Assembly (NCBI GenBank): GCA_002348265.1
Contig: DEAT01000005.1
Coordinates: 1 to 19,185, forward strand
DNA: 19,185 nucleotides
Reading direction: 5' to 3'
Origin: Gemmatimonadales bacterium UBA2975
GTDB lineage: Bacteria; Gemmatimonadota; Gemmatimonadetes; Longimicrobiales; Gaopeijiaceae
The notes under the pieces are model-generated. The model worked only from the letters and a program-made list of their open reading frames with translations, searched no databases and was not told the DNA's origin. Both the position numbers and the translations under genes were made by a program. This document shows, piece by piece, positions 1-7,968 of the stretch (its first letter is position 1; the number at the start of each line of letters is the position of its first letter).

Positions 1-2087
1 TCTTCGGCCGGCTCAGCATCATCACCTGCTGCCTCTGCAGCGGCTTGTGCCTGGAGTTCTGCTGCTCTTTCGGCTGCCGGCGCTAGAGTCATCGCTTCTG
101 TCGCCTCATCTTCCTCAACAGGATCAGCTTTCTGACCCGGACGCAGACGGAAATCGTCGTCGCTCTCTGCCTCAGACGCAGTCTGAGCAGCTGCCACGGC
201 TGCCGCCTCTTCCACAGCAGCGATGCGCGCAGCCTCTATCTCTTCCTGAGTTTTGCGATCCGGCACCTCCGTCACCTCGAGTTGGATACTTCGATTGGTT
301 GCGTCAGATTCGACGACTCTCAGTGAGAGCGCGTCACCTCGCCCATAATATTCATCCAGGAGTTCCGGATCGTCCACACCGGCTCCAGAAGACGGGATGA
401 AGCCCTCGATTTCATCTCCCAAGTCGACGACTAACCCATTGTCCTGCAATCTCACTACTGTTCCTTCAGTCTCTACGCCGGAACTAAACTGCTCGGTGAT
501 TTGCGGCCACGGATCCTCAACTAATTGCTTAACTCCAAGACTTATGCGCTTATTCTCGGCATCCACGTCGAGCACAATGACATCAATGTCCTGACCCTTT
601 TCGACAACCTCCGACGGGTGATCAACTCTCTTTGTCCAACTCATATCGGATACGTGGACCAATCCATCTATTCCGGCCTCGATTTCCACGAATGCACCGA
701 ACGACGTAAGGTTCCTTACCACACCCGCGAGCTTGGTACCGCCCGGGTATTTCACCGGTAAAGCGAGCCACGGATCTTCCTCTATCTGCTTCATGCCGAG
801 AGAGATCTTCTCATCACCCACATCGACTTTAAGTACTACTGCCTCGATGTCCTCGCCGATGGATACAACCTTGGAGGGATGCCGGACGTTCCGTGTCCAT
901 GACATCTCGGAAATATGAACTAATCCTTCTACACCCTTCTCTAGTTCGATAAACGCACCGTAGTTCGTGATCGACACCACACGACCGCGCACACGTGCAC
1001 CGACCGGATATTTCTTACCGATGTCCGTCCACGGATAGGGAAGAAGTTGTTTAAAACCCAACGAGATCCGCTCACGGTTCCAATCAATATCGAGAAGCTT
1101 GACATCGATTTTCGTACCGATAGTAATCATCTCGGAGGGATGCGCTACTCGGCCCCAGGACATGTCCGTGATATGGAGTAGGCCGTCGAGCCCGCCTAGA
1201 TCAATGAACGCACCAAAGTCGGTGATATTCTTCACCGTACCCTCACGGACCTGCCCGACGAGAAGCTCCTTCACGAGCGTCTCTCGCTTCTTCTCGCGTT
1301 CCCCTTCAAGAATTACGCGGCGCGAAACGACGATGTTACGACGTCGCTTATTGAGCTTGATGATCTTGAACTTGTATACCTCTCCGATCAGATCCTCAAT
1401 ATTCGGAACTCGGCGCAGAGCTATCTGAGAACCCGGCAGGAAGGCATCGACACCCATAAGATCCACGGTAACCCCACCCTTGATCTTACGAACCAATGTC
1501 CCCTTTACCGAACGGTCAGCCTCGTGCGCCTCACGGATCTTCTCCCAGACACGCAAGAAGTCGGCCTTCTTTTTGGAAAGTACGACAACTCCGTCATCAT
1601 CTTCCAAGCTCTCAAGGAGAACCTCTATTTCTTCACCTTCGACCGGTGCGTCCTTGAACTCGTCGACGGCAACCGACCCCTCCGACTTGAAACCGAATTC
1701 CAGTATGACAACGGCGTTAGTCACTCGTAGAACCGTGGCATTAACGATTTCACCCTCACGGAACGCCTGGAAGCCACCACTGAACTGTTCCAGCAAGGAT
1801 TCAAAATCTTCCTTGGACGTTGAAAGAATTTCTTCGCCGTAGGGGTCATAGACCAACTCAGGAGAAATACCCTCAGGAACATCCAGAACTGACACGGCTA
1901 GCTGGGCTTTTTCCGCAGCTTCTTCAGCCGCTGCCTCTTCGGCGGACAGGGTGATAACCTCGCCCGTCATTGCATCAACAATGACTTCCTCACCTTCGGC
2001 AAGTTCATGGGATTCCGAGGAAGCCTCATTGTCGGCATCCGTGATGGCAGGTTCAGCCTCGGGGGTCGGGTTCTCGTTCTCGCTCAT
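1..2087 (-). CDS. rpsA: 30S ribosomal protein S1 (3'-truncated by window edge)
   Basis: S1 is the large RNA-binding protein of the 30S subunit that unfolds mRNA and brings it to the ribosome. The minus-strand reading frame is open from ATG at 2085-2087 to the window edge (695 codons, no stop). Six S1/OB-fold repeats are visible at about residues 112-172, 194-256, 278-345, 363-432, 449-519 and 536-605. Repeats 3-5 carry the typical FGAF...GL.H.(S/T)(E/D)MSW signature, and 1, 2 and 6 are more divergent, as in other six-domain S1 proteins. Two oddities flank this core: an acidic N-terminal extension of about 90 residues before the FESLLEQF helix (which resembles the start of E. coli S1), and an Ala/Glu-rich acidic tail from about 606 that is unfinished at the edge. 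A GAGAAGAG purine stretch just upstream is a plausible ribosome binding site. It follows cmk after a 156-bp leader. Family assignment is very secure. Confidence 0.96.
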   Translation of the reverse strand, partial: MSENENPTPEAEPAITDADNEASSESHELAEGEEVIVDAMTGEVITLSAEEAAAEEAAEKAQLAVSVLDVPEGISPELVYDPYGEEILSTSKEDFESLLEQFSGGFQAFREGEIVNATVLRVTNAVVILEFGFKSEGSVAVDEFKDAPVEGEEIEVLLESLEDDDGVVVLSKKKADFLRVWEKIREAHEADRSVKGTLVRKIKGGVTVDLMGVDAFLPGSQIALRRVPNIEDLIGEVYKFKIIKLNKRRRNIVVSRRVILEGEREKKRETLVKELLVGQVREGTVKNITDFGAFIDLGGLDGLLHITDMSWGRVAHPSEMITIGTKIDVKLLDIDWNRERISLGFKQLLPYPWTDIGKKYPVGARVRGRVVSITNYGAFIELEKGVEGLVHISEMSWTRNVRHPSKVVSIGEDIEAVVLKVDVGDEKISLGMKQIEEDPWLALPVKYPGGTKLAGVVRNLTSFGAFVEIEAGIDGLVHVSDMSWTKRVDHPSEVVEKGQDIDVIVLDVDAENKRISLGVKQLVEDPWPQITEQFSSGVETEGTVVRLQDNGLVVDLGDEIEGFIPSSGAGVDDPELLDEYYGRGDALSLRVVESDATNRSIQLEVTEVPDRKTQEEIEAARIAAVEEAAAVAAAQTASEAESDDDFRLRPGQKADPVEEDEATEAMTLAPAAERAAELQAQAAAEAAGDDAEPAE

Positions 2088-2169
2088 CACTCTTCTCGCG
2101 CCCGCGTTTGAGACCGGGTGCTATGTCACCGGACCCTATACTGCTGGGAACGGGTTTGGGGAAACAAGG

Positions 2170-2181
2170 AGGCCTAGGCCT
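2170..2181. repeat. 12-bp perfect palindrome in rpsA leader
   Basis: AGGCCTAGGCCT reads identically on both strands and lies 83 bp upstream of the rpsA start codon. With no loop it would work better as a protein-binding DNA site than as an RNA hairpin. It could also be chance, since it is two AGGCCT (StuI-type) hexamers in tandem. Confidence 0.5.
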
Positions 2182-2202
2182 TAGAAAGATATCGGAAACA
2201 TT

Positions 2203-2243
2203 CGCTTCCGAGCACGAAAAACTAGAAACGGTAAATGGAAGCG
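2203..2243 (-). repeat. Inverted repeat directly after cmk stop
   Basis: Arms CGCTTCC (2243-2237 on the minus strand) and GGAAGCG (2209-2203) are perfectly complementary and separated by 27 nt that are T-rich on the transcript strand. The first arm starts at the nucleotide after the cmk TGA. It could be an mRNA stem between the two genes. It lacks a U-run after the second arm, so it is not an ordinary intrinsic terminator. Confidence 0.35.
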
Positions 2244-2930
2244 TCAATCCACATACAAAGCTTCGACAAGGGCCACGACCTCCTCCACTTGTTCGTTGAA
2301 GTTCAGGCTCGTCGTGTCTATTCGATGTGCATTTGAAGGCTCGCGAAGAGGGGAAAGCTCACGCTCGGAATCCTGACGGTCACGCTCCGCGATCACTTTG
2401 GACTCACGCTCGACGTCGACATTACTCGGACTAATACCACTTTCCTCTAAACGCCTCCTCGCTCTCTCATGGAGATCGGCCACCAGATAGACTTTCACGT
2501 CCGCTTCCGGGAATACTACGCTGCCCATATCACGACCATCAGCGACCAGCCCCCCCTTCTCTCCCGCGACTTGCTGTAAGTACAGTAGGCACCGCCTAGC
2601 TGCAGGAAGGCTCGCAAGTAAAGCAACATGCTCTGTCACACTAGGACTTCTAAGCTCGGCTTGTACTACTCTGCCCGCGACCTCAATCACGAAATCAGCC
2701 TCGCGCGATGAGACGCGAATCGGGAGGCCGTCCATATCCTCGTCGGTTAGATCGACCCACTGCGCCGGGGGTGTACCTTCCTCAAGCAGAGCTAACGTTA
2801 GCGCTCGGTAAAGCGCTCCGGAATCGAGGTGTCGAAAGCCCAACCTTCGGGCAACCTCTTTGGCTGTCGTCGACTTTCCAGACCCCGCAGGTCCATCCAG
2901 TGTAACAACTGGCTGAGCTAACTTGTTCAT
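2244..2930 (-). CDS. cmk: Cytidylate kinase (CMP/dCMP kinase)
   Basis: Cytoplasmic kinase that uses ATP to phosphorylate CMP and dCMP in pyrimidine salvage and DNA/RNA precursor supply. The 228-residue product is the usual bacterial Cmk length. A Walker A P-loop, GPAGSGKST, lies at residues 14-22, followed by the LDSGALYR substrate-binding stretch near 36-43. The VADGRDMGSVVFP segment near 129-141 is diagnostic for CMP kinases, and a RD...D..R lid-type segment follows near 183-196. The ATG at 2930 lies 4 bp after the aroA stop, so the two are almost certainly co-transcribed and probably translationally coupled. The aroA-cmk-rpsA order is widespread in bacteria and supports the call. Nothing unusual is seen in the protein. 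Confidence 0.96.
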   Translation of the reverse strand: MNKLAQPVVTLDGPAGSGKSTTAKEVARRLGFRHLDSGALYRALTLALLEEGTPPAQWVDLTDEDMDGLPIRVSSREADFVIEVAGRVVQAELRSPSVTEHVALLASLPAARRCLLYLQQVAGEKGGLVADGRDMGSVVFPEADVKVYLVADLHERARRRLEESGISPSNVDVERESKVIAERDRQDSERELSPLREPSNAHRIDTTSLNFNEQVEEVVALVEALYVD

Positions 2931-2934
2931 CGAT

Positions 2935-4239
2935 TCATCCGACTTGCTCGGTCAGCTTTTGAATCAGTTGGTCAAACCCTGGAAAGCTGACGTCCGAAAC
3001 CCCGGCATCGGCGACATCAACAGAACCACCAGTCGCTCTAGCAAGCACTGAGAAAGACATTGCGATACGATGGTCGTCAAAAGCACTTACTCGGCCAGAG
3101 AGCTTCCTCCCAGGAACGCCCTGGACAATCAGCCCATCGTCGAGCTCCTCCACAACAACCCCAAGAGCTCTCAGATTCTCAGTTACTGCTAATATACGAT
3201 CACTCTCCTTAGCCCGCAGTTCTCGCGCTCCGGTAATCTTCGTTTCCCCTTCAGCACACGCCCCTAGAACGGCAACCAATGGGAGCTCATCAATCAGACA
3301 GGGTACCTCGACAGCACCGACTGATGTGCCCCGCAGGCCGCCAGGTCTAACGACTAGATCTCCTAAAGGTTCGATCGACCCTTCAGGAGTTCGATCATGA
3401 ACTTCAATATGGACACCCATTCGACTCAATACATCAAGGAAGGCCGTTCTCGTTCTGTTAAGTCCCACAGATTGGATTGTCACCTCGGTTCCACCTCCAC
3501 CAAGAGCAACTAGAGTGAGAACAAACGCCGCGGAGGAAATGTCACCTGGAACCGTGAAATCTAGTGGCCCAATCTCGTCTGGTGGGTGCGGCATCTCGAC
3601 ACGCCATCCATCATCTGTCTCCCTCCCGATTACATCAGCCCCAACCGCATTCAACATCCTCTCAGTGTGATCACGGGATTTCATAGGTTCCGTCAAGACA
3701 GTGCGAGCACTCCCGGTTAAGCCCGCTAGCAGAAGCGAACTCTTAATCTGACCGCTCGCTACCGGGCTGCTCCACTCCAGTGGCTTAAGCTGAGAGCAAC
3801 CATGCACCGTGACAGGAAGCCTGTCGACCTCACCCAGTAGCTTGAACCGAGCACCCATTAGTTCAAGTGGTTCCATTACTCGCGCCATCGGTCTCATCCG
3901 CAACGAGGCGTCTCCGTCTATCGTTGCGCTCAAGTTACTGCCGGCAAGCATGCCCAATAGGAGTCTCGCACCCGTGCCAGAGTTTCCGAGATCTAGAACA
4001 TTAACAGGCGTTTTCAAACCTTCTAACCCGACGCCATTAATGAGGACTTCGGAGCCGTCCCGGGGAATATTCGGAACTCTGACCCCCAACCCTCGCAGAG
4101 CACGCAAAGTTGACTCTGTATCACCACTGCAGAGCAGTCCCTTAAGTCGACTCGTGCCACGACCAAGAACAGAGAGAATGAGTGCACGTTGACTTAGGGA
4201 TTTATCACCCGGGACTCGAATCCTCACTCTAGCCCCCAC
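2935..4239 (-). CDS. aroA: 3-phosphoshikimate 1-carboxyvinyltransferase (EPSP synthase)
   Basis: Cytosolic enzyme of the shikimate pathway; it joins phosphoenolpyruvate to shikimate-3-phosphate to give EPSP, the precursor of chorismate and the aromatic amino acids. The 434-residue product shows the EPSP synthase landmarks in order: PGDKSLSQRALI near the N-terminus, LGNSGTGARLL, the RPMARV segment after DGDASLRM, SGQIKSSLLLAGL, PGDISSAAF, the DELP active-site aspartate region, RAKESDR and DDHRIAM. The GARLL and RPMARV forms look closer to the Bacillus/Agrobacterium type than to E. coli; that is an impression from motifs only. The start is GTG at 4239, chosen because translation enters PGDKS at residue 10 and a GGAGGAG stretch lies 13 nt upstream. 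A second GTG at 4227 is a weaker alternative. The stop is 4 bp before cmk. Confidence 0.95.
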   Translation of the reverse strand: MGARVRIRVPGDKSLSQRALILSVLGRGTSRLKGLLCSGDTESTLRALRGLGVRVPNIPRDGSEVLINGVGLEGLKTPVNVLDLGNSGTGARLLLGMLAGSNLSATIDGDASLRMRPMARVMEPLELMGARFKLLGEVDRLPVTVHGCSQLKPLEWSSPVASGQIKSSLLLAGLTGSARTVLTEPMKSRDHTERMLNAVGADVIGRETDDGWRVEMPHPPDEIGPLDFTVPGDISSAAFVLTLVALGGGGTEVTIQSVGLNRTRTAFLDVLSRMGVHIEVHDRTPEGSIEPLGDLVVRPGGLRGTSVGAVEVPCLIDELPLVAVLGACAEGETKITGARELRAKESDRILAVTENLRALGVVVEELDDGLIVQGVPGRKLSGRVSAFDDHRIAMSFSVLARATGGSVDVADAGVSDVSFPGFDQLIQKLTEQVG

Positions 4240-4651
4240 TGGCCCAAAACCGCTCCTCCAAGTCTGTCACCCAGTTCATTCTCCTGACTCTGTCGGGAAC
4301 AGTTTTTAGTGTTTATCAGATCCAATGACATAGAGCAGAGGAACGGCGGAGAGTACTGGATCGGTCAAGACGGCCGCCATAAACCGAGTCTTTCGATCAT
4401 GATCCTTGCTCAAATGGTCGAATGGTACGTCTAGCCTAAGCAGGTCGAGCACTTCCCCCTCCCTCGTATTCCAGTCATATCTATGCCTGAAACACCGCCA
4501 AAGACAAATTATTAAAGCTCACGCGCCCTCCACCGAGCGGCCCGAACCTGCCAGCACTCGCGTTGTTCCGAGGATGAATAGGCCTCCCGCCGGAGGACTG
4601 GGTTGTCGCGAGAGGTTTCGTTCTTTTCTGCGTAACCCGGTATCAAGGCAC
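4240..4651. other. rnz-aroA intergenic region (412 bp)
   Basis: No recognisable gene lies here. On the minus strand there is one open frame of 48 codons with a purine-rich upstream stretch (4306-4452, listed separately). There is also a 16-codon frame (ATG at 4279) with AGGAG immediately before it, whose TAG overlaps the first codons of aroA in another frame. A small GC hairpin, CCTCC-cgcc-GGAGG (4583-4596), lies between the rnz stop and these frames but has no T-run. The aroA promoter is presumably in this region, although no clear -35/-10 pair stands out. The 130-codon plus-strand frame across 4406-4798 overlaps the rnz 3' end and looks like a chance opening. Confidence 0.5.
4306..4452 (-). 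CDS. Possible 48-residue hypothetical protein upstream of aroA
   Basis: A minus-strand frame begins with GTG at 4452, two bases after a strongly purine-rich AGGGAGGGGG stretch that is close to a ribosome binding site, and ends at TAA 4306-4308. The predicted peptide has a charged N-terminal half (LSKDHDRKTRF near residues 14-24) and a hydrophobic C-terminal half (near 25-44), ending in GSDKH. The frame is also open upstream to 4518 without an ATG, so it could be the tail of a decayed longer gene. I do not recognise the family. It may be a short co-transcribed peptide, a gene remnant or chance. Confidence 0.2.
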   Translation of the reverse strand: MLDLLRLDVPFDHLSKDHDRKTRFMAAVLTDPVLSAVPLLYVIGSDKH

Positions 4652-5602
4652 TCATGCGGAAGTCTGTTTCATATCTGTCTCATCGCCCGATCGGAGAGCG
4701 ATCTCATGCACCAGACCGTCGCGAGCTACCCTACACCTTTGAAAAACTGTGCGTGCCTCCTCTTCCAACGGACGCGGATCATCGGAATATCGGGCTGAAA
4801 TGTGCGTCATATACATTGTGCCCACCTCTGCTTCTGCGGCTACTCGAGCAGCCTCCAGAGCGGTAGAGTGTCCCGTCTGACGAGCTCTATCTAATTCATC
4901 GTGAGCAAAAGTCGCCTCATGCACCAATACGTCCGCATCTTGCGCTCTCTCTACAGTCTCCCGACAGGGTCGTGTGTCACCCGTGTAGACGAGAGACCTA
5001 CCCGGCCGAGGCGCACCCACAAGATCGGCTGCACGCACCGTACGTCCGCCAACCTCAACATCCTCGCCACGGTGTAGCGAACCGAAGAGTGGCCCCTCGG
5101 GGATCCCAGCAGCCCTTGCTCGCTCAACATCAAACCGCCCGAGGCGCTCGTCTTCTACCAGACCCCATCCCAGAGCCACACGACCTCTCCCATGCTGAAC
5201 GTCAAACGCTAGGATCTCATACTCATCCGTTCTCAAACCTTCACCTGCAGAGCATTCGACAATTTCCACAGGGAAAGGAATTCGATCGTTACCTAGAACC
5301 ACAGCAGAATTCAGCACGTGTCCCGCACCTCGGGGCCCATAAATCGTTATCGGATCGATGCGGTGCTGGAGCGCCATGGTTCGCAGTAATCCTGTAATGC
5401 CGAGAAAATGATCTGCATGAGTGTGACTGATAAAAATAGCTCGCACTCCGAACCCGGTCTGGAAGCGCATCATCTGTCTTTGGCTTCCCTCTCCACAGTC
5501 GAAGAGGAAGAGATCGCCCTCACGCTGGACGGCAATGCCGCTCACATTCCGGCCGACGGTCGGTCTGGACGCTGCTGTACCGAGGAAGGTGAGACGAATC
5601 AT
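4652..5602 (-). CDS. rnz: Ribonuclease Z (tRNA 3' endonuclease)
   Basis: Zinc-dependent metallo-beta-lactamase-fold endonuclease that trims the 3' trailer of precursor tRNAs. The 316-residue protein has the usual length of the short form. It begins with the FLGTAASRPT motif typical of RNase Z and has the metal site SHTHADHFLG (His60, His62, Asp64, His65). Further zinc ligands are expected around the TGDTRP segment (about 208-213), the HEATF segment just after it, and HISARY near the C-terminus. The insert between the metal site and TGDTRP is where the flexible exosite arm sits in this family. ATG at 5602 is the natural start because MIRLTFLGT is the family N-terminus, although no strong ribosome binding site precedes it. 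It lies 77 bp downstream of the TonB receptor gene. Confidence 0.93.
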   Translation of the reverse strand: MIRLTFLGTAASRPTVGRNVSGIAVQREGDLFLFDCGEGSQRQMMRFQTGFGVRAIFISHTHADHFLGITGLLRTMALQHRIDPITIYGPRGAGHVLNSAVVLGNDRIPFPVEIVECSAGEGLRTDEYEILAFDVQHGRGRVALGWGLVEDERLGRFDVERARAAGIPEGPLFGSLHRGEDVEVGGRTVRAADLVGAPRPGRSLVYTGDTRPCRETVERAQDADVLVHEATFAHDELDRARQTGHSTALEAARVAAEAEVGTMYMTHISARYSDDPRPLEEEARTVFQRCRVARDGLVHEIALRSGDETDMKQTSA

Positions 5603-5679
5603 TGAACTGTTGATTTGACAGAGGCTTGCCGAAGCAGCGCAGCTGAGGTCAGCCGTGCTCTTGGCAAGTTAGTTAGCTG

Positions 5680-7824
5680 CTACCGGATACGGAATTGGAC
5701 TTGGATTAAGCGACCTGGCTGAGGGAGCCCACATTGATCATAGATCGCACTGTCCGTCACGTTCTTAACCGATGCGGAAGCATCTAGTCTGCTCAAGATA
5801 CCCGCCCGACTAACGTCAAAAACCCGACGAATTTTGAAGTCAAACGACTTACTGGACCCTAGTGTCTGAAGCCCCCCAATCTCTGGATTCTCACACTTTT
5901 GTTCACCAACATAACGAGCCTCTGCCCCTAAGTTCAGCTTACCATAGACTGGCATCTCGAAACCGAGCTTTCCACTTATAGCCGGCTCATATTCGAGTTC
6001 AACGACTGATCCATCGACATCAAACCCATCCACATTCTGCACAGTGAGATCTCCTGTCATCGTCGATCCTCCAATGGATCCAGCAAGGAGAATCTCCACT
6101 CCAGAGCTGCGAACTTCGTCCTGGTTCACACGTTGGAACCGCGGACCAGAAACCCCGTCATTGAAGGACCGCCTCACGATTCCATTGGTAAGCCGCTGGT
6201 GGAAGCCCACAAACTGGATCTCACCGCTGGATCCGTTCACGGTGAAGCCACCCTCAGTGCCAAATAGCGTTTCGGGTTTCAAGTCAGGATTAGGCTCAAA
6301 GCGACCTAGAGCACCCGAGTATAACTCTCGAAGCGATGGGAAACGCGAACGACGGCTCACACTCCCGTGCACGAGTACGCCCTCAGACACCAAGGAGCTA
6401 ACCCCCACTCGAAGGCCTAAGTCTGACATACCATCCACAGCTAGCTTGTCGGCAGACCTTGGCGTTGTCGCGCCGTCCCTGGAGATGCCCAGTGTGATCG
6501 TCGTGAGACCACTAGCACTCGGTCTCCACTCCGTTTCTAGCCCGAGACTCCACAATCGCTGTTGGTAGGAGAACTCAGCCGAATCTGAACCGGTCTCGGT
6601 GAGTACTTCATCATGTGTAACCTCTGCGACGGTCGCAGAGGCACGAAGTGCACCGTCAGCAGCCAGCGTATGTTCTCCGAGGACACGCGCTGTGAGAACT
6701 CTATCATCGGCATCTTCCGTCTCCTCTACGGCCTCATATCCCACGTTTCTGAACTTCTCTATCCTAGTAGACCCGACATCGAATCCGATACTCGCCTCAA
6801 GGTCACCCTCGCCCCAATCGGTAACCCGCGGACCGGTGCCACCTGTCACCGCGGTAATCATTCTTCTCTGTTCGGGATATCTCCAAAGCCTAGGATTATT
6901 CTGATGTGCTTCAGGAGGGACACCTCGTTCCAAATCAAACCCGGATGCAGCAACGGAAACCCAAGCCCCGTCCTCATCTAGGTACCTAGCACTAAGGAAG
7001 CCGTCGACTCGGCGTCTGTCACTGTTGAGCCGCAAGGCATCGTCAGACAAAAACTGAGCGCGCAACGACGTGTCTCTCAGAACCTCACCAGCGATCGGGT
7101 AACCTCTGCGATCACTAAAGCCCCCACCTCCACGCACAACCCACTGATGGCTTCTACCAGAAATCAAACGGCCTGCTGTGACCGACATGTTGCTCGCACC
7201 GGTCTCATCGACTGAAAGCCCGAATGAGAAGGGATCCACAGCCTCAACGTGGCCCGGGCCTCGAGCTACATCTACCTCTACAACACCGCCTAGAGTATTG
7301 GGACCATACAGAACCGAAGAAAGTCCGCGCACTAGAGTTACGTTTCGCGCTGCTGTGAGCGGAATGATGGACATATCCGTTCGGTGATCCCATCCAATAC
7401 TCAGTGGTACGCCATCCATGAGGATCGTGACCTGTCGATCCTCCGATCCACGAAGTGCCGGCTGCATCTCTCCTCGGCTGTTCTGTCGGATCTGGATGAG
7501 GGGCATCGAGCGCAACACCTCGTCCATCGACGGAGAAGGCATGCCGCCGACAGAATCAAGGTTCAGCACGACCGTGCTCGCTCCCCCGACCGTGATAGAA
7601 GGCCGCGCGACTCTAACCGTTATCCCTCCTAGAACTCGTGCCGAATCAGGTGGTATTGAATCCGGATCCTGAGAGCACCCTTCCGAAGGGTTAAGGAACG
7701 TGGCAAGACATGCGATCAAGAACGCTGGAGCCCGACCAACCTGCCCAAACCAGAAGAAGGATCGACGCAAGAACTTACGGAGAAGTAGGGATTGTGAACG
7801 CTCGAACTTTATAAACTTCTTCAA
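5680..7824 (-). CDS. TonB-dependent outer-membrane receptor
   Basis: Outer-membrane beta-barrel that imports a scarce substrate (iron chelate, vitamin B12, carbohydrate or similar) using TonB energy. The 714-residue product starts at TTG 7824 with a basic N-terminus and a hydrophobic signal segment (about residues 32-45). A short region with a possible TonB box (ITVRVA, about 68-73) follows. The plug domain (about 85-190) shows the hallmarks MDEVLRSMP, LRGSEDRQVTILMDGVP and LVRGLSSVLYGPNTLGGVV. The remainder is a barrel with alternating strands ending in the aromatic-poor QVQFRIR. Two cysteines lie in the last approximately 70 residues (in EQKCENP and YDQCGLP) and could form a loop disulfide. 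No carboxypeptidase-like N-terminal domain is present. The substrate cannot be told from sequence. TTG is the only early start that keeps the signal peptide, with a CGGAAC stretch upstream; a later TTG near residue 19 is possible. Confidence 0.9.
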   Translation of the reverse strand: MKKFIKFERSQSLLLRKFLRRSFFWFGQVGRAPAFLIACLATFLNPSEGCSQDPDSIPPDSARVLGGITVRVARPSITVGGASTVVLNLDSVGGMPSPSMDEVLRSMPLIQIRQNSRGEMQPALRGSEDRQVTILMDGVPLSIGWDHRTDMSIIPLTAARNVTLVRGLSSVLYGPNTLGGVVEVDVARGPGHVEAVDPFSFGLSVDETGASNMSVTAGRLISGRSHQWVVRGGGGFSDRRGYPIAGEVLRDTSLRAQFLSDDALRLNSDRRRVDGFLSARYLDEDGAWVSVAASGFDLERGVPPEAHQNNPRLWRYPEQRRMITAVTGGTGPRVTDWGEGDLEASIGFDVGSTRIEKFRNVGYEAVEETEDADDRVLTARVLGEHTLAADGALRASATVAEVTHDEVLTETGSDSAEFSYQQRLWSLGLETEWRPSASGLTTITLGISRDGATTPRSADKLAVDGMSDLGLRVGVSSLVSEGVLVHGSVSRRSRFPSLRELYSGALGRFEPNPDLKPETLFGTEGGFTVNGSSGEIQFVGFHQRLTNGIVRRSFNDGVSGPRFQRVNQDEVRSSGVEILLAGSIGGSTMTGDLTVQNVDGFDVDGSVVELEYEPAISGKLGFEMPVYGKLNLGAEARYVGEQKCENPEIGGLQTLGSSKSFDFKIRRVFDVSRAGILSRLDASASVKNVTDSAIYDQCGLPQPGRLIQVQFRIR

Positions 7825-7968
7825 GCTATTGTTCCGGGGGTATAGAATAGCAAAACAAGACGCACTGATGAATTGATGGACAGGCTTTGAGGGCTAGTCA
7901 CGCGGTTGGACAGTGCCGAACCCCGGCAGTACCATGAAACGGTACCATAACGAATTGAGGACTTAACT
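7825..7968. promoter_or_regulatory. Divergent promoter region between the two arms
   Basis: This 144-bp gap separates the minus-strand TonB receptor gene from the plus-strand aminotransferase gene, so promoters for both directions must start here or nearby. It holds a 7-bp direct repeat, GTACCAT at 7929-7935 and 7942-7948, whose copies are 13 bp apart, just upstream of a GAGG ribosome binding site (7957-7960). A TTGGAC at 7906 followed 18 bp later by TACCAT at 7930 could be a weak sigma-70-type promoter for the rightward gene. On the minus strand, TATTCTATAC near 7845 could contain a -10 element. None is strong enough to assign firmly. Confidence 0.5.
7929..7948. repeat. Tandem GTACCAT direct repeat
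   Basis: Two identical GTACCAT heptamers separated by GAAACG sit 20-40 bp before the aminotransferase start codon. Spacing of 13 bp centre to centre is a little over one helical turn, which would suit a regulator binding on one face of DNA. The second copy contains the palindrome GGTACC. Chance cannot be excluded. Confidence 0.35.

Larger units (their letters stand above)
2088..2243 (-). promoter_or_regulatory. cmk-rpsA intergenic leader with inverted repeats
   Basis: This 156-bp stretch lies between the cmk stop codon and the rpsA start and contains no gene. It includes a perfect 12-bp palindrome (AGGCCTAGGCCT, 2170-2181) and a separate pair of 7-bp inverted arms, GGAAGCG/CGCTTCC (2237-2243 and 2203-2209), with the first arm starting at the base after the cmk stop. 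In known systems the rpsA leader is where S1 represses its own translation and where rpsA has its own promoters, so a regulatory role is reasonable. Which element acts, and whether as DNA or RNA, cannot be read from the sequence. No textbook -35/-10 pair stands out. Confidence 0.45.

Noticed and set aside
4583..4596. CCTCC-cgcc-GGAGG hairpin after rnz as an intrinsic terminator
   Set aside because: The stem is only 5 bp and neither strand has a T-run following it.
7666..7690. Possible lipobox at Cys50 of the TonB receptor
   Set aside because: The residues before the cysteine (NPSEGC) do not fit the lipobox pattern, and TonB receptors are not usually lipoproteins.
5680..7824. Assigning a substrate (iron siderophore or B12) to the TonB receptor
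   Set aside because: No neighbouring transport, siderophore or cobalamin genes and no diagnostic motif; RNase Z is the only close neighbour.
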